DNA of 64,000 nt from Gaeumannomyces sp. JS-464 (Eukaryota; Ascomycota; Sordariomycetes; Magnaporthales; Magnaporthaceae), in assembly GCA_002197995.1 (NCBI GenBank), contig NGZR01000002.1, positions 372,001 through 436,000 of the forward strand, read 5' to 3'. A model generated the notes under the pieces. It searched no databases, was not told the origin of the DNA, and saw only the letters and a program-made list of their open reading frames with translations. Positions within the stretch are counted from its first letter, which is position 1. Every line of letters begins with the position of its first letter. This document shows positions 25,608-37,490 of this stretch, in pieces. A program made the translations under genes and the position numbers.

Positions 25608-28600
25608 CTACTCCACCGTGCCAAAGAACCGCGAGACCTCCTCGAGCTCTGGGTCGCCGTTGCAGAAATCCCAGCCAACAATAACGCTCGTCTGGCTGCA
25701 ACATATTATTCGACGCACGTCGAACTGTAGCTTGAATACCCGCACCGGCGTCCGCTCGTCGGCGTCACGCATGTGGGGGTGGTGGTGGTGGCCGTGGCCC
25801 GGCGGCCGGGGCTGCGCCGGCTGTGCGGGCGCCTGCGTGGGTGCCGGTGGGGGCCCGCCGCTGACGTGTGCGTTCGAGCTGGCATGGAGAGTGGAGCTTG
25901 ACATGGTGGTTGTCGGCCCATCCATTTGCGGGAGCCCAGTGTCCTGCAGCAAAAGAGACGGGTTCGTGTGGCTACCCGAGCCGGAGCTAGGTTGGGAGAC
26001 ACCAAGCGCCGAGGGCGCCGAGTTGTGCGTTGTGGTCGGTGGCCGCGTTGAGCCGGCAGCCGAGGCAGCTGATGAGGGTCCGGCAGCACCCAGGTCCTGG
26101 TCATTGGCGGCGGCAGCTAGCTGAGCCGCATGGCGTACGTCCCTAATGTTCTGCATGTTGCTCTCGCGCCTGTTCCGGGCCTGGGCCAGCTGGGTCCGCA
26201 CGACGGCCGTGCTCACCGCCTGTCTTAGTTGCGAGCGGAGGAATGGGCTCGGCTCACGGTCTATGGCTGCCTGTAGCTGCTGCTGGAGGACCAGGAGGGT
26301 GGGGAAGTTGGCCAGCGCCTGCTGAAGAGCGTAAACGCCCTGCGGCACCGTCATGTCAATCATGGCAGTGAACGAGTTTATCGAAGTAGGTGTCAGCACA
26401 GCCGTGATTGGTGAAGTGATGACCTGGACGTCGCGGCTTTCGGGGATGGCCGTCTTGCGGTTGTCTCGTCTGACGGCCCGGTGGCTGCCGTGGAGAGCGC
26501 TTCGGGTTGTTCCGTCCTGTCCGCCCTCCTGGCCCGTCTCGAGGACGACGATGACGAAATTCCGTTGTGGAGCAGACTACCGGACGAGGACGCATGGCCG
26601 GCCGCGTCGGGGTGGCGCTGTGCCCTGAGCATCGACAGTGTATCTTCAGCCGACTGCGCAGCGTGTCCGGATTCTCGGGGGCCAGCGGCTGAGAGAGAGT
26701 GATGCATGGAAACAGCCGAGGTCGGCGGTACCATGGGGCGCACCGCCGCTGCCTCGGCCGCATCCTCCTGCTTGAGGTGGTGTGCTTTCTGCCACACACC
26801 CTTCTTATCACGCCTCCAGATGATTACACTCTCGTCGTACGACCCGGACACGATCCTTGCGTACTGGCCGCCTCCACCTCCGGGCGGTAGCTTGGCACCA
26901 AACGCTGTGATGTCCTCGGGTCGCCTACTCCCCGCGTTGCCGGGCCTGCCCCTGGCGTGCAGGTTGGGATGCGCCTTGGCGACGACGGCGTCAAAGTAGC
27001 CCTTGTCTATCTCCTTGGCCTGCTGTAGATCCTCGTAGTCGCTGTAGGGCAGGTCCGCGAACCCGGCTTGGACGGTTCGCACGAGGTCCGTGTGCCCGCG
27101 CAAGCTGGCGATCTCGAGCCCGGTCTGACGGTCAAACACCTTGACCAGGTTGTCGTTGCTGCCCGAGACGATGCGCTTGCCATCGTACTGGACGCACGCG
27201 ATTCCCTTGGAGTGGCCGATATAGGTGCGGATGCACTGCTGTGAGGGCCATTTCCAGATCTTTAGGTTCCTGTCTCCCGAAGCCGACACCACCTCGTCGC
27301 CGCAGATCTGCACCGCGTTGACTGCAGCGCTGTGGCCCACGAGGGCGCCGATCATCGAGTACGGCGGCTTGATGGCCAAGTTATCCAGGCCGTCGTACAG
27401 GCCGCCATAGTCCTTGATCGTCTTTCCAACCTCGTACACCTTGCCCGGCTCGCCGTACCCGAGATCTCCAGGGCTCATGGGCCGGCGGTTGAAGACCTTG
27501 ATCGACTTGTCCTTGGAGCATGTCACCAGAATCCGCTTGTCGAACTTGACGTTGAGAACCGACTCATGGTGCGCACGTGAGAGACGCTGGATCACCTGCC
27601 CGGTCGAGAACCTCCAGATGATGACGTCCGAGTCGCTGCTGCCCGACACGATCACGTCCTCTTCCGGATCCGAGTCGAACTGCAGGCACAGCACGGAGCC
27701 GTTGTGGGCGACCAGCGGCGGACGCATCAGACGGCGCGTGTGCATGTCCCATATCCGGATCGTGTGGTCCCTACTGCCGCTGACGAGGTATTGCGAGTTG
27801 AACTGCAGGCTGTAGATGCACTCGTTGTGGCCCTCCTCCATGTGGTCCGGGTGGGGGAACTGGAAGTTCACAAACCTTCCCCTCTCCCAGTTCTGTTCTA
27901 GCCGGTGCCTCGTCGAGTACATGTACTTCCAGTTTAACCTGTACCGGCTCGAGTTTGGCTGCCAGGTCCAGAGCGTCGACTTGGGCAGCGTGTTGAGCCC
28001 GTCGGCTGGGAACATCTCCGGCAGAGTTTCGGGCCGGATCTCGCTCGGCTCCTTGCTGAGCATCAGGGTTGGAATCCCCACCGGTTGCTCGACCGTTTTC
28101 CCTTTGCCCTTGTCGACTGCTTTGGCACCGAGGCCATTCCGAGTGTCGTAGCTCGAGCCGGAGCCATCCATGTTCATGGCATCGAGGCTTGGGGTCACGC
28201 ACGTCCTGGGAGCACCCGACAGCGCCGCAGGGCCACCGAAAAGACTACCCTCGCCCATCTCGACGTCGGGCGGTGATTGTATCGGGTTCTCCATCAAAAC
28301 ATAATCCTGCTCCGTGCTGCTCGACGTATCCGGCAGAGGACTTGCCTTGCTCCGTTTCTTATGCGTGTGGCCGTCATCGTCCTCGGACGAGCGCAGGCGC
28401 CGTAGCTGGCCGCTCAGTGAAGGCCCGCTGATGCCAGTGTTGTTGACCTTGTCCTCCCAGATCTGTATCTCGTTCGTGGCGGCCTTCCAGCCCTCCCGAT
28501 AGTAGACGCGCTCCCACAGCTTCCGGTCCGAGGCGAGGTTGTGCCAGGCGCGACAAGCCTTGACGACGTTTATCAGCGACAGCGGGTCGAGATAGCCGAG

Positions 28601-28979
28601 GATCTTCAGACATATCTCGGCGGGCAGATACATGATGAAGTTGATGTAGAGCCTGGAGCTCAAGCCCTCGACGATCTCGGCGATGACGCTCGTGGGCAGC
28701 TCCTCGAGTAGTGCCATGGCGAGTTCTGATGGCGGGGAGGGCGGCGGGAAGCAAAATGCGGCTCGGACGTCAGCAAAGGCCAGTCATGGGTGGATGAACT
28801 TGAGCAGGGAAAGTGAGGAAGAGGGAGCACGGGGATGACTGACGGGTCTTGTTGGAGAGGGAGAGTTCGGACATGTGTCGCAGCAGCAAGGCGGAAACCT
28901 CGCGCGAGGGCGTCCGGGCGGGCTTGGTGGCAGAGGTGTTCAAGGGCGCCTCCGAGTAGCCCTCGTCGGCTGAATTCAT
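25608..28979 (-). CDS. fwd-1: F-box/WD40 substrate adaptor of an SCF ubiquitin ligase (FWD-1 type)
   Basis: Two exons, 28979-28844 and 28725-25608, joined across a 118-nt GT-AG intron in phase 1 (reading SNKT-Q-LAMALLEELP). One base must be restored near 26490 to join the WD40 part to the C-terminal 260 residues, giving 1,084 residues. The F-box (LPAEICLKILGYLDPLSL) is near residues 75-120. Seven-bladed WD40 repeats run from about 340 to 690, with clear units such as YLVSGSRDHTIRIWD, ILVTCSKDKSIKVF, VVSASGDRNLKIWKW and RIVSGSYDESVIIWR. A low-complexity Pro/Gln/Ser region and a conserved tail (RVFKLQFDVRRIICCSQTSV) follow. Neurospora FWD-1, the beta-TrCP/Slimb homologue that recognises phosphorylated FRQ, has this order and similar size. 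Assignment to FWD-1 rather than another F-box/WD40 protein is by recognition, not alignment. Confidence 0.82.
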
Positions 28980-31408
28980 GCTGAAGTGGACGGTGGGCTC
29001 GCCCGCTGCTGGGATGCTGGCCGGGTGTCTGTCCCTCGGGGTTTGCGACGGCAACGAGGGCCGGGCCGGGGTGCGGGCAGGACAGAGCACGGCTGCTGGC
29101 GGGGCGCGATGGAGTCGATGCGTGCACGCCGCGATTCGACGCTTGATGGGCTGCCAGGCAAGACGGCAGGTGTCGGGGAAGCGGTCCCCGCGTCGTCGGC
29201 ACTCTGGCACGCCCTCCTCCTCCTCCTCCTCGGGTACCTCAAGCGCGGACGCTACTCGACACAGAAAGGTGGCGTCGACGGCGGCGGCGGCGATTGTTGG
29301 TTTGCGGGAGTTGATTGATATGCTGCGGTCGGCAAGCGTCCCTAGTTAGGCTTCGGCTTGGGTGGTTCTCGGCTGTTGGGTCGACGAACGGGGGTGTGGA
29401 CTCGACGCAATTTGGGGGCAACGGGGATTTCGGTTGTTTGTTGATGGCGGGGAGGCTGTGGCGCGACTTGCGCCTTACAAATTGCGAGAGATGGAACAGT
29501 CTGGCCGCCCGTGCGTGCTGATGGATGCAAGGGGGGCGGGAGGCTCCAACGGGGCTGGGCGGCTGCTGGGGCGAACCACAGGGCGTGCAGGTGGCTGCAG
29601 CTTCCGATTTGGACCAATCGCGGCTTCCTGCAACGAGACTTCCAGCCCGGCTGCCTGTCGATGTTGCACTGTGCTTTTGAATTTTGTTCAACCGTCTTTC
29701 TGGTTCTGTCTTCTTGCAGAAAAGAAAACAACGTAGCACCACCGACACTGCCCCTACCGGCGGATATGTACGCCCTGCGAAGCAACCTAGGTGGTCAACA
29801 GCCGGGAAAGTGGCAGGAAAGTTGCGTAGGACAGAACAGGTTCCGTCACGGCCTGCGTCAAGATCAAGACCAGTTTTTGCTCACCTCATTCCCTCCATTT
29901 CGGTCCACCCCTGTTTAGCCGTCGATCATCAACCCGACTTTCAAAGGTGACGACCATGGCCTCGGCCGTCTTCTTCTTTGGCTGGAGTGATGCACAGGGC
30001 GACCCTCCCAGGGGCAGACTCGAGGTTGGGCCAGCGACCCGTTCGAGTCACCAGCTCGGAGTGACATGGTGCTGCCTGTGGAAGCAAACTCGCGGGCGGC
30101 GGCTGTAAGACGCAGATTACAATCAATCGCTGACTGCGGCAATTGGGCGCGCATACCCAACAAAAATAGAGATCCAATGGTCACACCCTCCTGTGAGGCC
30201 GCAAGGAGGCTATTGGGGCGGCACTTCCTGCCCGACTTTGACGTTTGTGCCTTGGCCTGACCAGAGATGGCTCGTCCCCGCTCGCCTTCAACTGCGTCGT
30301 TCGGGCGGCCCGGTCGGAGCATTTTTCAGGTGCAATAGCGACCACAATATACCATTTCCCCTCGTATCGTTCCTTGCTTTATGCACGAAAGCTTCCAGGT
30401 TTTGTAGAGCTTTATGATATCACAGAGACGTTTCGAGCGCTTTGCCAGGATTATGTCGCAGATCGCATTCTGGACTTTTCTTCCATTTCCTCCTTCCTCG
30501 CCGCATTCGCATTACCATTAGTGTATGTGCCTCCAAAGGATGTTTGTCGCGTTCGCCAATCGTTTGCCAGTCGTTTGCCAGCTGCCTTGTTGGTCGCCAA
30601 GATACTGGCACCTCTACTGTGTCGACGTTTGTGACGGCTGGCGACCATGGCAGCACCATCACGGTGTCATCGACGGGCGAAACTGCAATCCATAACTAAT
30701 GGCGCGCCACGTGGGTCAATTTTTGGTTGAAAATATCAAATCCGGGGTTAGCGCATAAACGCTCCGGTTTCAAGAGCATCTTGGCCATGCCCAACGACCA
30801 AAGCCAGATTCCAGCCCCGGAGAGGGATCTTCAAGTCAGCGAGGGGTCTTGGCGGCCTCGTGATGTCTGGGGGGTTCGTCAGGACGCCAGCAGCTATCAA
30901 TTCTCCCACATCCCACCAACCTCATCGCCATCGCCAGCGTGTGACGCATGGCCGATAACAGGGGGCCAACGGGAGGATGCGCGCCCGGCCTGCGACGACC
31001 CGGGTCGGCTTGCACCATCTATGCCAGGCACGCCACCATATGGTCGCCTTGTGTCATCGGGCGATGCCTGCTGCAAGTCGCCGCCATCTATCCTGTGAAG
31101 TGTTAGGAGACGGCCGGCCGGAACCGCGCGTTGTGCGCTGGCCTCTCCTGGTTCCACAAAGGCTTTTGCATGGAACTGTGACCAGTACCTACCACGGGTA
31201 CGATATCCTGAGCGGGGCAACCAGGTACCCTCTCCGGATGGCTTCCGAGTAGAATCGCAAGGGACCAAACCTGCGAACTTGCTCTACTGCGCTATCTGGT
31301 ATTTCAAAGAAAACTTTGGGAATCGAGAGAGATCAACAGTTGGGAATAGTGGCATTTCCATCACTCAACAAGGGAGCGTAGCCGGGAGGCCAGCGTGGAG
31401 ATGGGCGC
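28980..31408. other. Intergenic region upstream of fwd-1
   Basis: The part adjoining 28980 should be the 5' UTR and promoter of fwd-1. Pyrimidine-rich and CTC-repeat sequence lies near 29210-29235 and an ACCTAGGT palindrome at 29785. A 129-codon plus-strand frame at 30245-30634 has partly protein-like composition but no motif or start context, so I do not call it. Nothing else supported. Confidence 0.5.
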
Positions 31409-31448
31409 GTGGAGATGCGGCTACATAGCATACATAGGGTTGTGAAGC

Positions 31449-32600
31449 ATGCGAGGTTCAAACCACCCTGTCGAGGGCTCGGAGACGGATCTCGGGCAGG
31501 AGTCGACTCGCTGCTGTATAACTGCAGCATCTGGCCCCCGTGGGTGCTGTCGTCCACGGCTAGGTGCGGCCACTTCAGGGCCATACTGGATCTGGGGGAG
31601 ACCAGAGATGATGCGGCTCTGTACGCCACCCTCCTCCTCTCTGGCTACGAGGTGGGCCTTCTGGGTTGCATCGCCGTGTCGTTCTGGATGTGCTCAAGAA
31701 GTTTGCCGAGAACACGCGTCCGTAGTAAAGACCAAGACCTAGGCCACCAACCATATCGGCGGCCTGGGGAGCGCACGTTGACGGGGCCACAGCGCTGCTG
31801 AAGCTCCGCGGCGACGCCAACATGGAGTCACCGCTTTTGCTAGTCTGTTCCTCCTCGTTCACGGAATGATGGCCAGTCAGACTTCTTCGACAGTTCTGTA
31901 CGCACAATACCAACATGATGCATCCATATTGTATGTCCTCGGCAGTGTGCAGATTCTTCGACTTGTTGATTGTCTATTCACCAAAACATCCCTGGGCGAC
32001 AATCCCAAGCATCGGCTTCTGTCCTTGCTTGTCCGCATCCCAGGTCTCCAGCCGGCTGGGCCACAGACTGCCCCGTCACCTGGTCCTACTCTGCCGCGGC
32101 AGACGCGGGAGTCCCCGGCACCGCCGCCAGATACACGCCATTCCAAATCCACCAATACCCAGACTTCTACACGGCCCGAGTCTGGAACCTGTATCGCGTA
32201 TCGCGCCTCATCCTCCTGTCACTGCGGCGCCAGTTGAGGTCGCGGCTTCCCATGAACTCAGCCGAGGTCGACGACGAGAATATGTGGCCTCGCAGCAGCG
32301 AGCATGGGATGGCCGGCGACATATGCGCAAGCGTGCCCTTCCTTCTGGGGTAGGACCTGTCGCGCATCCAGCTCAACGCCGCCGGGGCCGCAGAATCGTG
32401 GTTCCAGACGGCGAGGATGGATGGCGGTGCCGCCGCCTCACGCACCGGGTTGTTCTCGCTGATCTGGCCGCTCCATGTCGCCTGTGGTAACGTATCGATC
32501 TCTGAAGAGCAGAGGAGGTGGGTACACGCGCAGCCGAGGCTGATTGCGGTGCAGGGCGAGCCCTTGGTTAATATTTCTGGTCGCTGGGAGAGCTGGACGC
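31449..32600 (+). pseudogene. Remnant of a fungal-specific (Zn2Cys6-type) transcription factor, central/C-terminal region
   Basis: Segments in three plus-strand frames match the pattern of the fungal transcription factor middle-homology region: ETRDDAALYATLLLSGYE near 31600, HVDGATALLKLRGDANME near 31777-31830, and a longer block with GTAARYTPFQIHQYPDFY then RVWNLYRVSRLILLSLRR (about 32110-32240) ending SSEHGMAGDICASVPFLLG. That last frame meets a TAG at 32351 but stays open beyond it (DLSRIQLNAAGAAESWFQ, FSLIWPLHVACG). No Cys6 zinc cluster is visible upstream. The frame changes could be base-call indels, but the in-frame stop and missing DNA-binding part favour a true pseudogene. It lies 0.5 kb upstream of the BAHD acyltransferase in the same orientation. 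Confidence 0.55.
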
Positions 32601-33114
32601 TGCTGCATGGCCCTCGTCCATATAACGGCTTGCTGTTTGATTGTGTATGGAAGTGCTTTTGCTCTATCTGGTTGGCTTACTTGCACACCGCATATCAATG
32701 CCCAGCAAGCAACAGTCTCGACCGCGCAGTCTCGCGTTCGTCAGGGCTCCCGGAGCGCACTAACAAGCCCCTGCTGCGCCATGGCCACATTGCGATGCAG
32801 TATATGCACCGTTGTCTCAACCGAACTAAGCGAAAAGGATAGGTATGCTGCGAGGTGGCCAATCAGCCGCGAATAGACTCGTCTTTCCTGGTGGCTCTGG
32901 CGACGATTATCGATACGGCGTTTGAGAGCTAATATAGCTCGTCGTAGGTGGTTTGCCGTAGGTCGAGGTGTGTACAACTGTACCCCACTTAGTCTATTAG
33001 TGGGGATATGCCAGAGATCGACTGCTCACCGTTCAACTTCCATCCCCTTTCTCCCCAGGGTCCTCCAACTCCCCAGATTGAACCGGGACCAACTGCGGCA
33101 GCGCTCCAGGAACC

Positions 33115-34760
33115 ATGGATACCGTATCACCTGAGCAGTTTGGGCTGACCCGGCCATCGGCTGTGCAAAAGCTGACACCTTTGGACATGAACCTGCCTCG
33201 AGTCTACGGCGCGCGGTGGACCCTATGCTTTGCTCTTCCATCGGAGGCCGCCAAGACAAAAATGTTGGAAGCCGTCTCACGCTCTTTCGTGGGGCCATAA
33301 GACATTTACTTATATCTTTTCGTCGCCCAGATTCGAGAACCTCAGAGCGGGATTGGCCCGCACCGTCTTGTCAATCCCATCCATCGCCGGTCAAATTGTA
33401 AGCACCCGCTAGTGATAATGACGAAGACCTCGCTGCCTTGCTAACGGTTCGACCACGCGCCCACCCACGCCACAGGGTGTGGAGGATGGCTCTGACCCGG
33501 ATGAGAACAGGGTCCAGATTCTGGACTCGTCCAACGGCGTTCTGTTTCGGTAAGACACGAATCTCGATTTCGGGTGAGCGTCATATGAGGTGTGCTCACA
33601 AGACGACACGCGATAGATGCAAAGATCTCAGCGGCGATCTGCTGTCTTATACCGACTTGAAGGAACAAGATTTTCCTCTGCGCCATCTCCCCTCGGACAA
33701 GATATTCCCGGTGGGAGTGATGCCCGGGTGCCCGGCGCTGGTCTTCGCGGCCCAGGCCAACTTCATCGACGGCGGGCTCATCCTCACAGCGGGAATTCAC
33801 CACGCGGCTGGCGACGCTATGGCCCTGCAGACGATCCTCAACACCTGGGCCCAGAACACGGCGGCGGTAGAGGATGGTAATTCAAGTGCGTTCACGGCGT
33901 ACGACACCAAGTCAAACGACCGCAGCATTCTGATGGACGGCGTCCCGCCATCCGACGACACGACCGCCGACTTCCCAGAGTACGTCCTCAGCCCGACGCC
34001 CAAGGCCGAGGCCGCCGCCACCACCGCCGCCATGGCGAGCTTCCAAATGCCCCCAATGGAGACGCGCCTGTTCAGCTTCGCGCCTGCCAGGCTCGCCGGA
34101 CTCAAGGCCGAGGCCGCCGCCTTCTCGACGCACGACGCGCTGTGCGCGTTCCTCTGGCGCGCCGTGATGCGCGCGCGGATCGGCGGAGACGCCTCCGCCC
34201 CCGCCGACTCAGCCTTTGCATACGCCGTTAACATCCGGCCGCGCGCGAGCCCGCCGTTGCCGGCCACGTACGTCGGCAACGCGTCGATGCTGGGCCTTAC
34301 GAGCCGGCTGTCGGCGACCGACATCTGCGGCCCGGGTGGTCTGGCGCTCGCCGCGGGCGCTATCCGCGCATCGCTGGCGGCGCGGTTCCCGGACGCCAAG
34401 CAAGGGGCTGCTGCCGCTGCGGACGGCCCCGACCGGGTGGCGCGGACCATCGGGTTGATAGCCTCGCGGCGCGATCCGACCGACTACAAGATGGCCTACC
34501 GCGCGTTCCTGGGGCCGGACGTCGTCGCGACGTCGTGGGCAGACGTCGCCCTGTACGACACGGCCTGGGGCGGCGTCTTGGGCGCTCCCGAGGGGTTCCG
34601 CGCGCCGGGGGACGGGGCCGACGGCGTCGTGACCATCCTGCCACGGCGGCGGGAGGAGGACGGCGGCGGGCTCGACGTCCAGGTCGGCATGGAAAGCGGG
34701 GCCATGGCGAGGCTGCTCGCTGACGAGGAGTTTACGCGGGTGGCGGACGCGAGGCCGTAG
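33115..34760 (+). CDS. BAHD-type acyltransferase, trichothecene 3-O-acetyltransferase (TRI101)-like
   Basis: Exons are 33115 to about 33290, about 33343-33397, 33476-33549 and 33617-34760. The last two introns (33398-33475 and 33550-33616) have good GT-AG ends and join in phase. The first junction (between SRSF and FENLRAGLARTV) is unresolved: the only nearby GT-AG pair gives a 43-nt intron and a phase mismatch, so an indel is likely. The protein is about 490 residues. It has the BAHD catalytic HHxxxD motif as HHAAGD at 33798-33815, and VALYDTAWG near 34545-34570 in place of the usual DFGWG structural motif. The family transfers acetyl or larger acyl groups from CoA thioesters to hydroxyls or amines of natural products. 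The substrate cannot be inferred. Its neighbour is a broken transcription factor, possibly part of the same former cluster. Confidence 0.75.
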
Positions 34761-37490
34761 ACGCGCAGGTAGGTTTTCTGGATTAGCCAATTGGGAGCGG
34801 GCCTCGGCGGACTGGGTTTAAGGCTCGGGAGGCTAGCAAGAATTGAGAAAAGGCGCTGGCACACGGCCGCCGAATGTTCGAGCGAATTCCCGCATTCGTC
34901 GACGTGCGTGCGTCCGCTGCAGCCAATCTAATCTGACATACGCGCGAGGGCCGCTTCTGGACTAGCGCGGCCGATTGTGAAACACACAGAGCTCGGATCA
35001 TGTTAATGCCAACCTAAGTCAGGGCATTGCTATTGCATCTGTCGCTCGCGATTCTCACGGGGCATTGAAATCCTGTTGCTGGATCCGTCCCGTCTTCGTT
35101 CGGGTGCCCTCAGACGTCATCCTTGGCCGACTGTCCCTGGTGGCTTGAGGACGGCACTTCCATCAAGATCTGTCCCGCGCCTGCCAGCCAAAAATCCGAC
35201 TCGGGCCGCCTCGGGACGAGCTTGGATTCATCGACGTTCATGGTCGCCTCGCCCTGTGGTTCTTGTGCACGGCCCCGGGGTTGCAGTTCGTCCTGGTGGT
35301 CGGTGTCGCCATGCGTTAAAATCCCTCTGACGCAGGGGCTCCGAAGTGGACAATGCGCCGTGGACAATGCTCCCTCTCGATGGAACGCCGCCCCGTCCAT
35401 GCTCGCTCTGGCGAACAGGCCGACGTCTGGTTCTCGAAATTTGCTGTGGGCGAGGGGATACGACGTCGGCGGCCAGCACGAGGGGCAGCCACCACATGGC
35501 GTTGCAGCAGACGCCAGCAAGAAGCCAAGCACATGTTTATTCGGGCACGATTGGGTCCGCAAAGTCTATCTGACCCCAGCGGGCGCCCGCTCTGGAATGA
35601 GGGCCCCGCCACTCCGTCCGAAGGTTGAACAAAGTTGCGATGCTGGGTGCTTGCATGTCGACGCGTTTCTATTCGCGGTGCCTTGGGCCCTGTCTTTTGC
35701 GTGCAGCGGGGCCTGCGGAAATTGATGCAATGATGCGTGTCTGGCTGGTGCGCAGTGCTCGTGCTTCTCGACGGGCGGCCGGCGTTCAACCAGACTGGCT
35801 GGGCCTCTCGTGTGGTGCCAGTGCAGGGCTGCCGTGTCCACACTGTCTTCACCCGCCGGTTTATGCCTGGCTGCTGTGGTTGCATGCTGTGCCCGACAAG
35901 GCACCTATCCCCTAGCCCCCAGTTGGCGCACCGTATGAACCACCTTGACTGCACCAGCCGGAGCCCAAAACCCCAAAGGCCAGGGCCAAGCCTGAGGTCG
36001 CTTTTCCGTTGCGCCAGCATGAAGACAAGCCCAACGCGGGCATTTCCCGTCCGCCTCCCGGCTGCTGGCGCCATTCCTGTTATGCTCCATGCTTCTTGAG
36101 TCGAGCAGCGACATAGGTGTGTGTGTGTGTGTGTGCTGCAGGAACCGACGAGCCTTGCCTGCCACGTCCCTCCCTCGCCGTGCTGCCGCCATTTTCTGGA
36201 CCCCCATTTCACCGCAAGTGTGCCGAGCGTGGCTGCCTCTGCTTCCATTGAAGTGAAGCGACCCCTGCGCGAGTTGAGTGCAGGCGCCTCGTTGCAATTT
36301 GATCACTGCCCGCACACCCCCCAGGCAACCTTCCCCCAATCAACAGCCGACCGAGTGCACCACGCTGCCAGGCCTTTGACCCTCTTTTTGTCTTTGCCGC
36401 GCCCAGTCCGGCCAACCAGACGCCCCATTGCGGCCCATATTCTCCATGACCGTTTCAAATCCGCATCTTGACACCTCTGGAAACATTGAATCGACAACCA
36501 GACAGCCCGCCCGCCCCGCGTAGGTCCCCTGACTGCCACCAGCAAAATCGTGCAGAGGGCAAGCACGCAAGGCCACTTTAGACAAGGCCTCTTTGGACGC
36601 GGCCACGACTGCGGACGCCGCTTTGCACCATCACCACCTCCAGCCCAGCATTCCTGCGCGGGATCCGCCGCGCAGTCACCCGCATTCAACGACTAACTGC
36701 GTCGCAAACGGGACGACTGCAATAGAATAGCAAGAGCTTTGGAATTGAAACGCCGTCGCCGAACCCACAGGATTTCGCGTGTGAAGAAGAAAGAGAGGGA
36801 AGAACAAAGCGCCTCCCCGACCGAGCCCGCCAACCGAACCTTCAACCTGGCACGCCCTCGCAGTCGCTCTCGCGAGCAGAATCGACAGGACAAATTGGCG
36901 TCCAGTCGCATGACGTGGATCAGAAGCCACAACGCCCCCAAATAGCCGCGAAAGGGTGAACAGCCGACCTGCATCCAGGCTTGCCTCCCCTCTTGACACC
37001 GTCGCCGACCTCGGTTTTCCCCAAGGAGAAAGGACGGCCAAACCTAATCTGGGATCGCACCGCGCGCTGTCGCTGCCGGTCGCCTTGCCCCTTTCCCCAT
37101 TCCAGTCCAAGCCCAGCCCGCCCAGCCATTTCCGACTCTCCAGCGTCCGGCCAATTTCTCCGTCGCCGCAGAACCCACCATTCACCGACCGCCACTCCCT
37201 GAACCAGCCCTGATCTGCTCGCCGAAAAAACGAAAAAGAAAGGGAAAAAAACACCACCACGACCGGCCGACCTGCCCTGACCGCCGCACACCCGCTGTTC
37301 TCCGCCCTGCACTCGCAGCCGGCGTCGATCCCGGACGCACCCCCCTGGTCGACTGCCTTCGACGGCCCTCCACGCATCGGTGGCCCCTCCGCCCGATGAA
37401 GTGGTAATGGCACATGCGCCCCTCCTGAGAACAAACACGACGCCTATTTTCCCAGCGTCCGAGAACGGGGTTTCGAGACTGCAGGGCGCG
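34761..37490. other. Intergenic region upstream of cdc24
   Basis: About 2.7 kb without a supported gene. A 310-codon minus-strand frame at 35316-36248 and a 252-codon one at 36676-37434 are Arg/Gly-rich, motif-free and lie opposite pyrimidine-rich 5' UTR-like DNA, so I treat them as chance. A GT repeat lies at 36116-36133. The last 600 bases are C/T-rich and probably carry the cdc24 promoter and leader. Confidence 0.5.

Noticed and set aside
35316..36248. 310-codon open frame on the minus strand
   Set aside because: Arg/Thr/Gly-rich, includes a His/Thr run from a GT repeat, no family motif; lies in the upstream region of cdc24.
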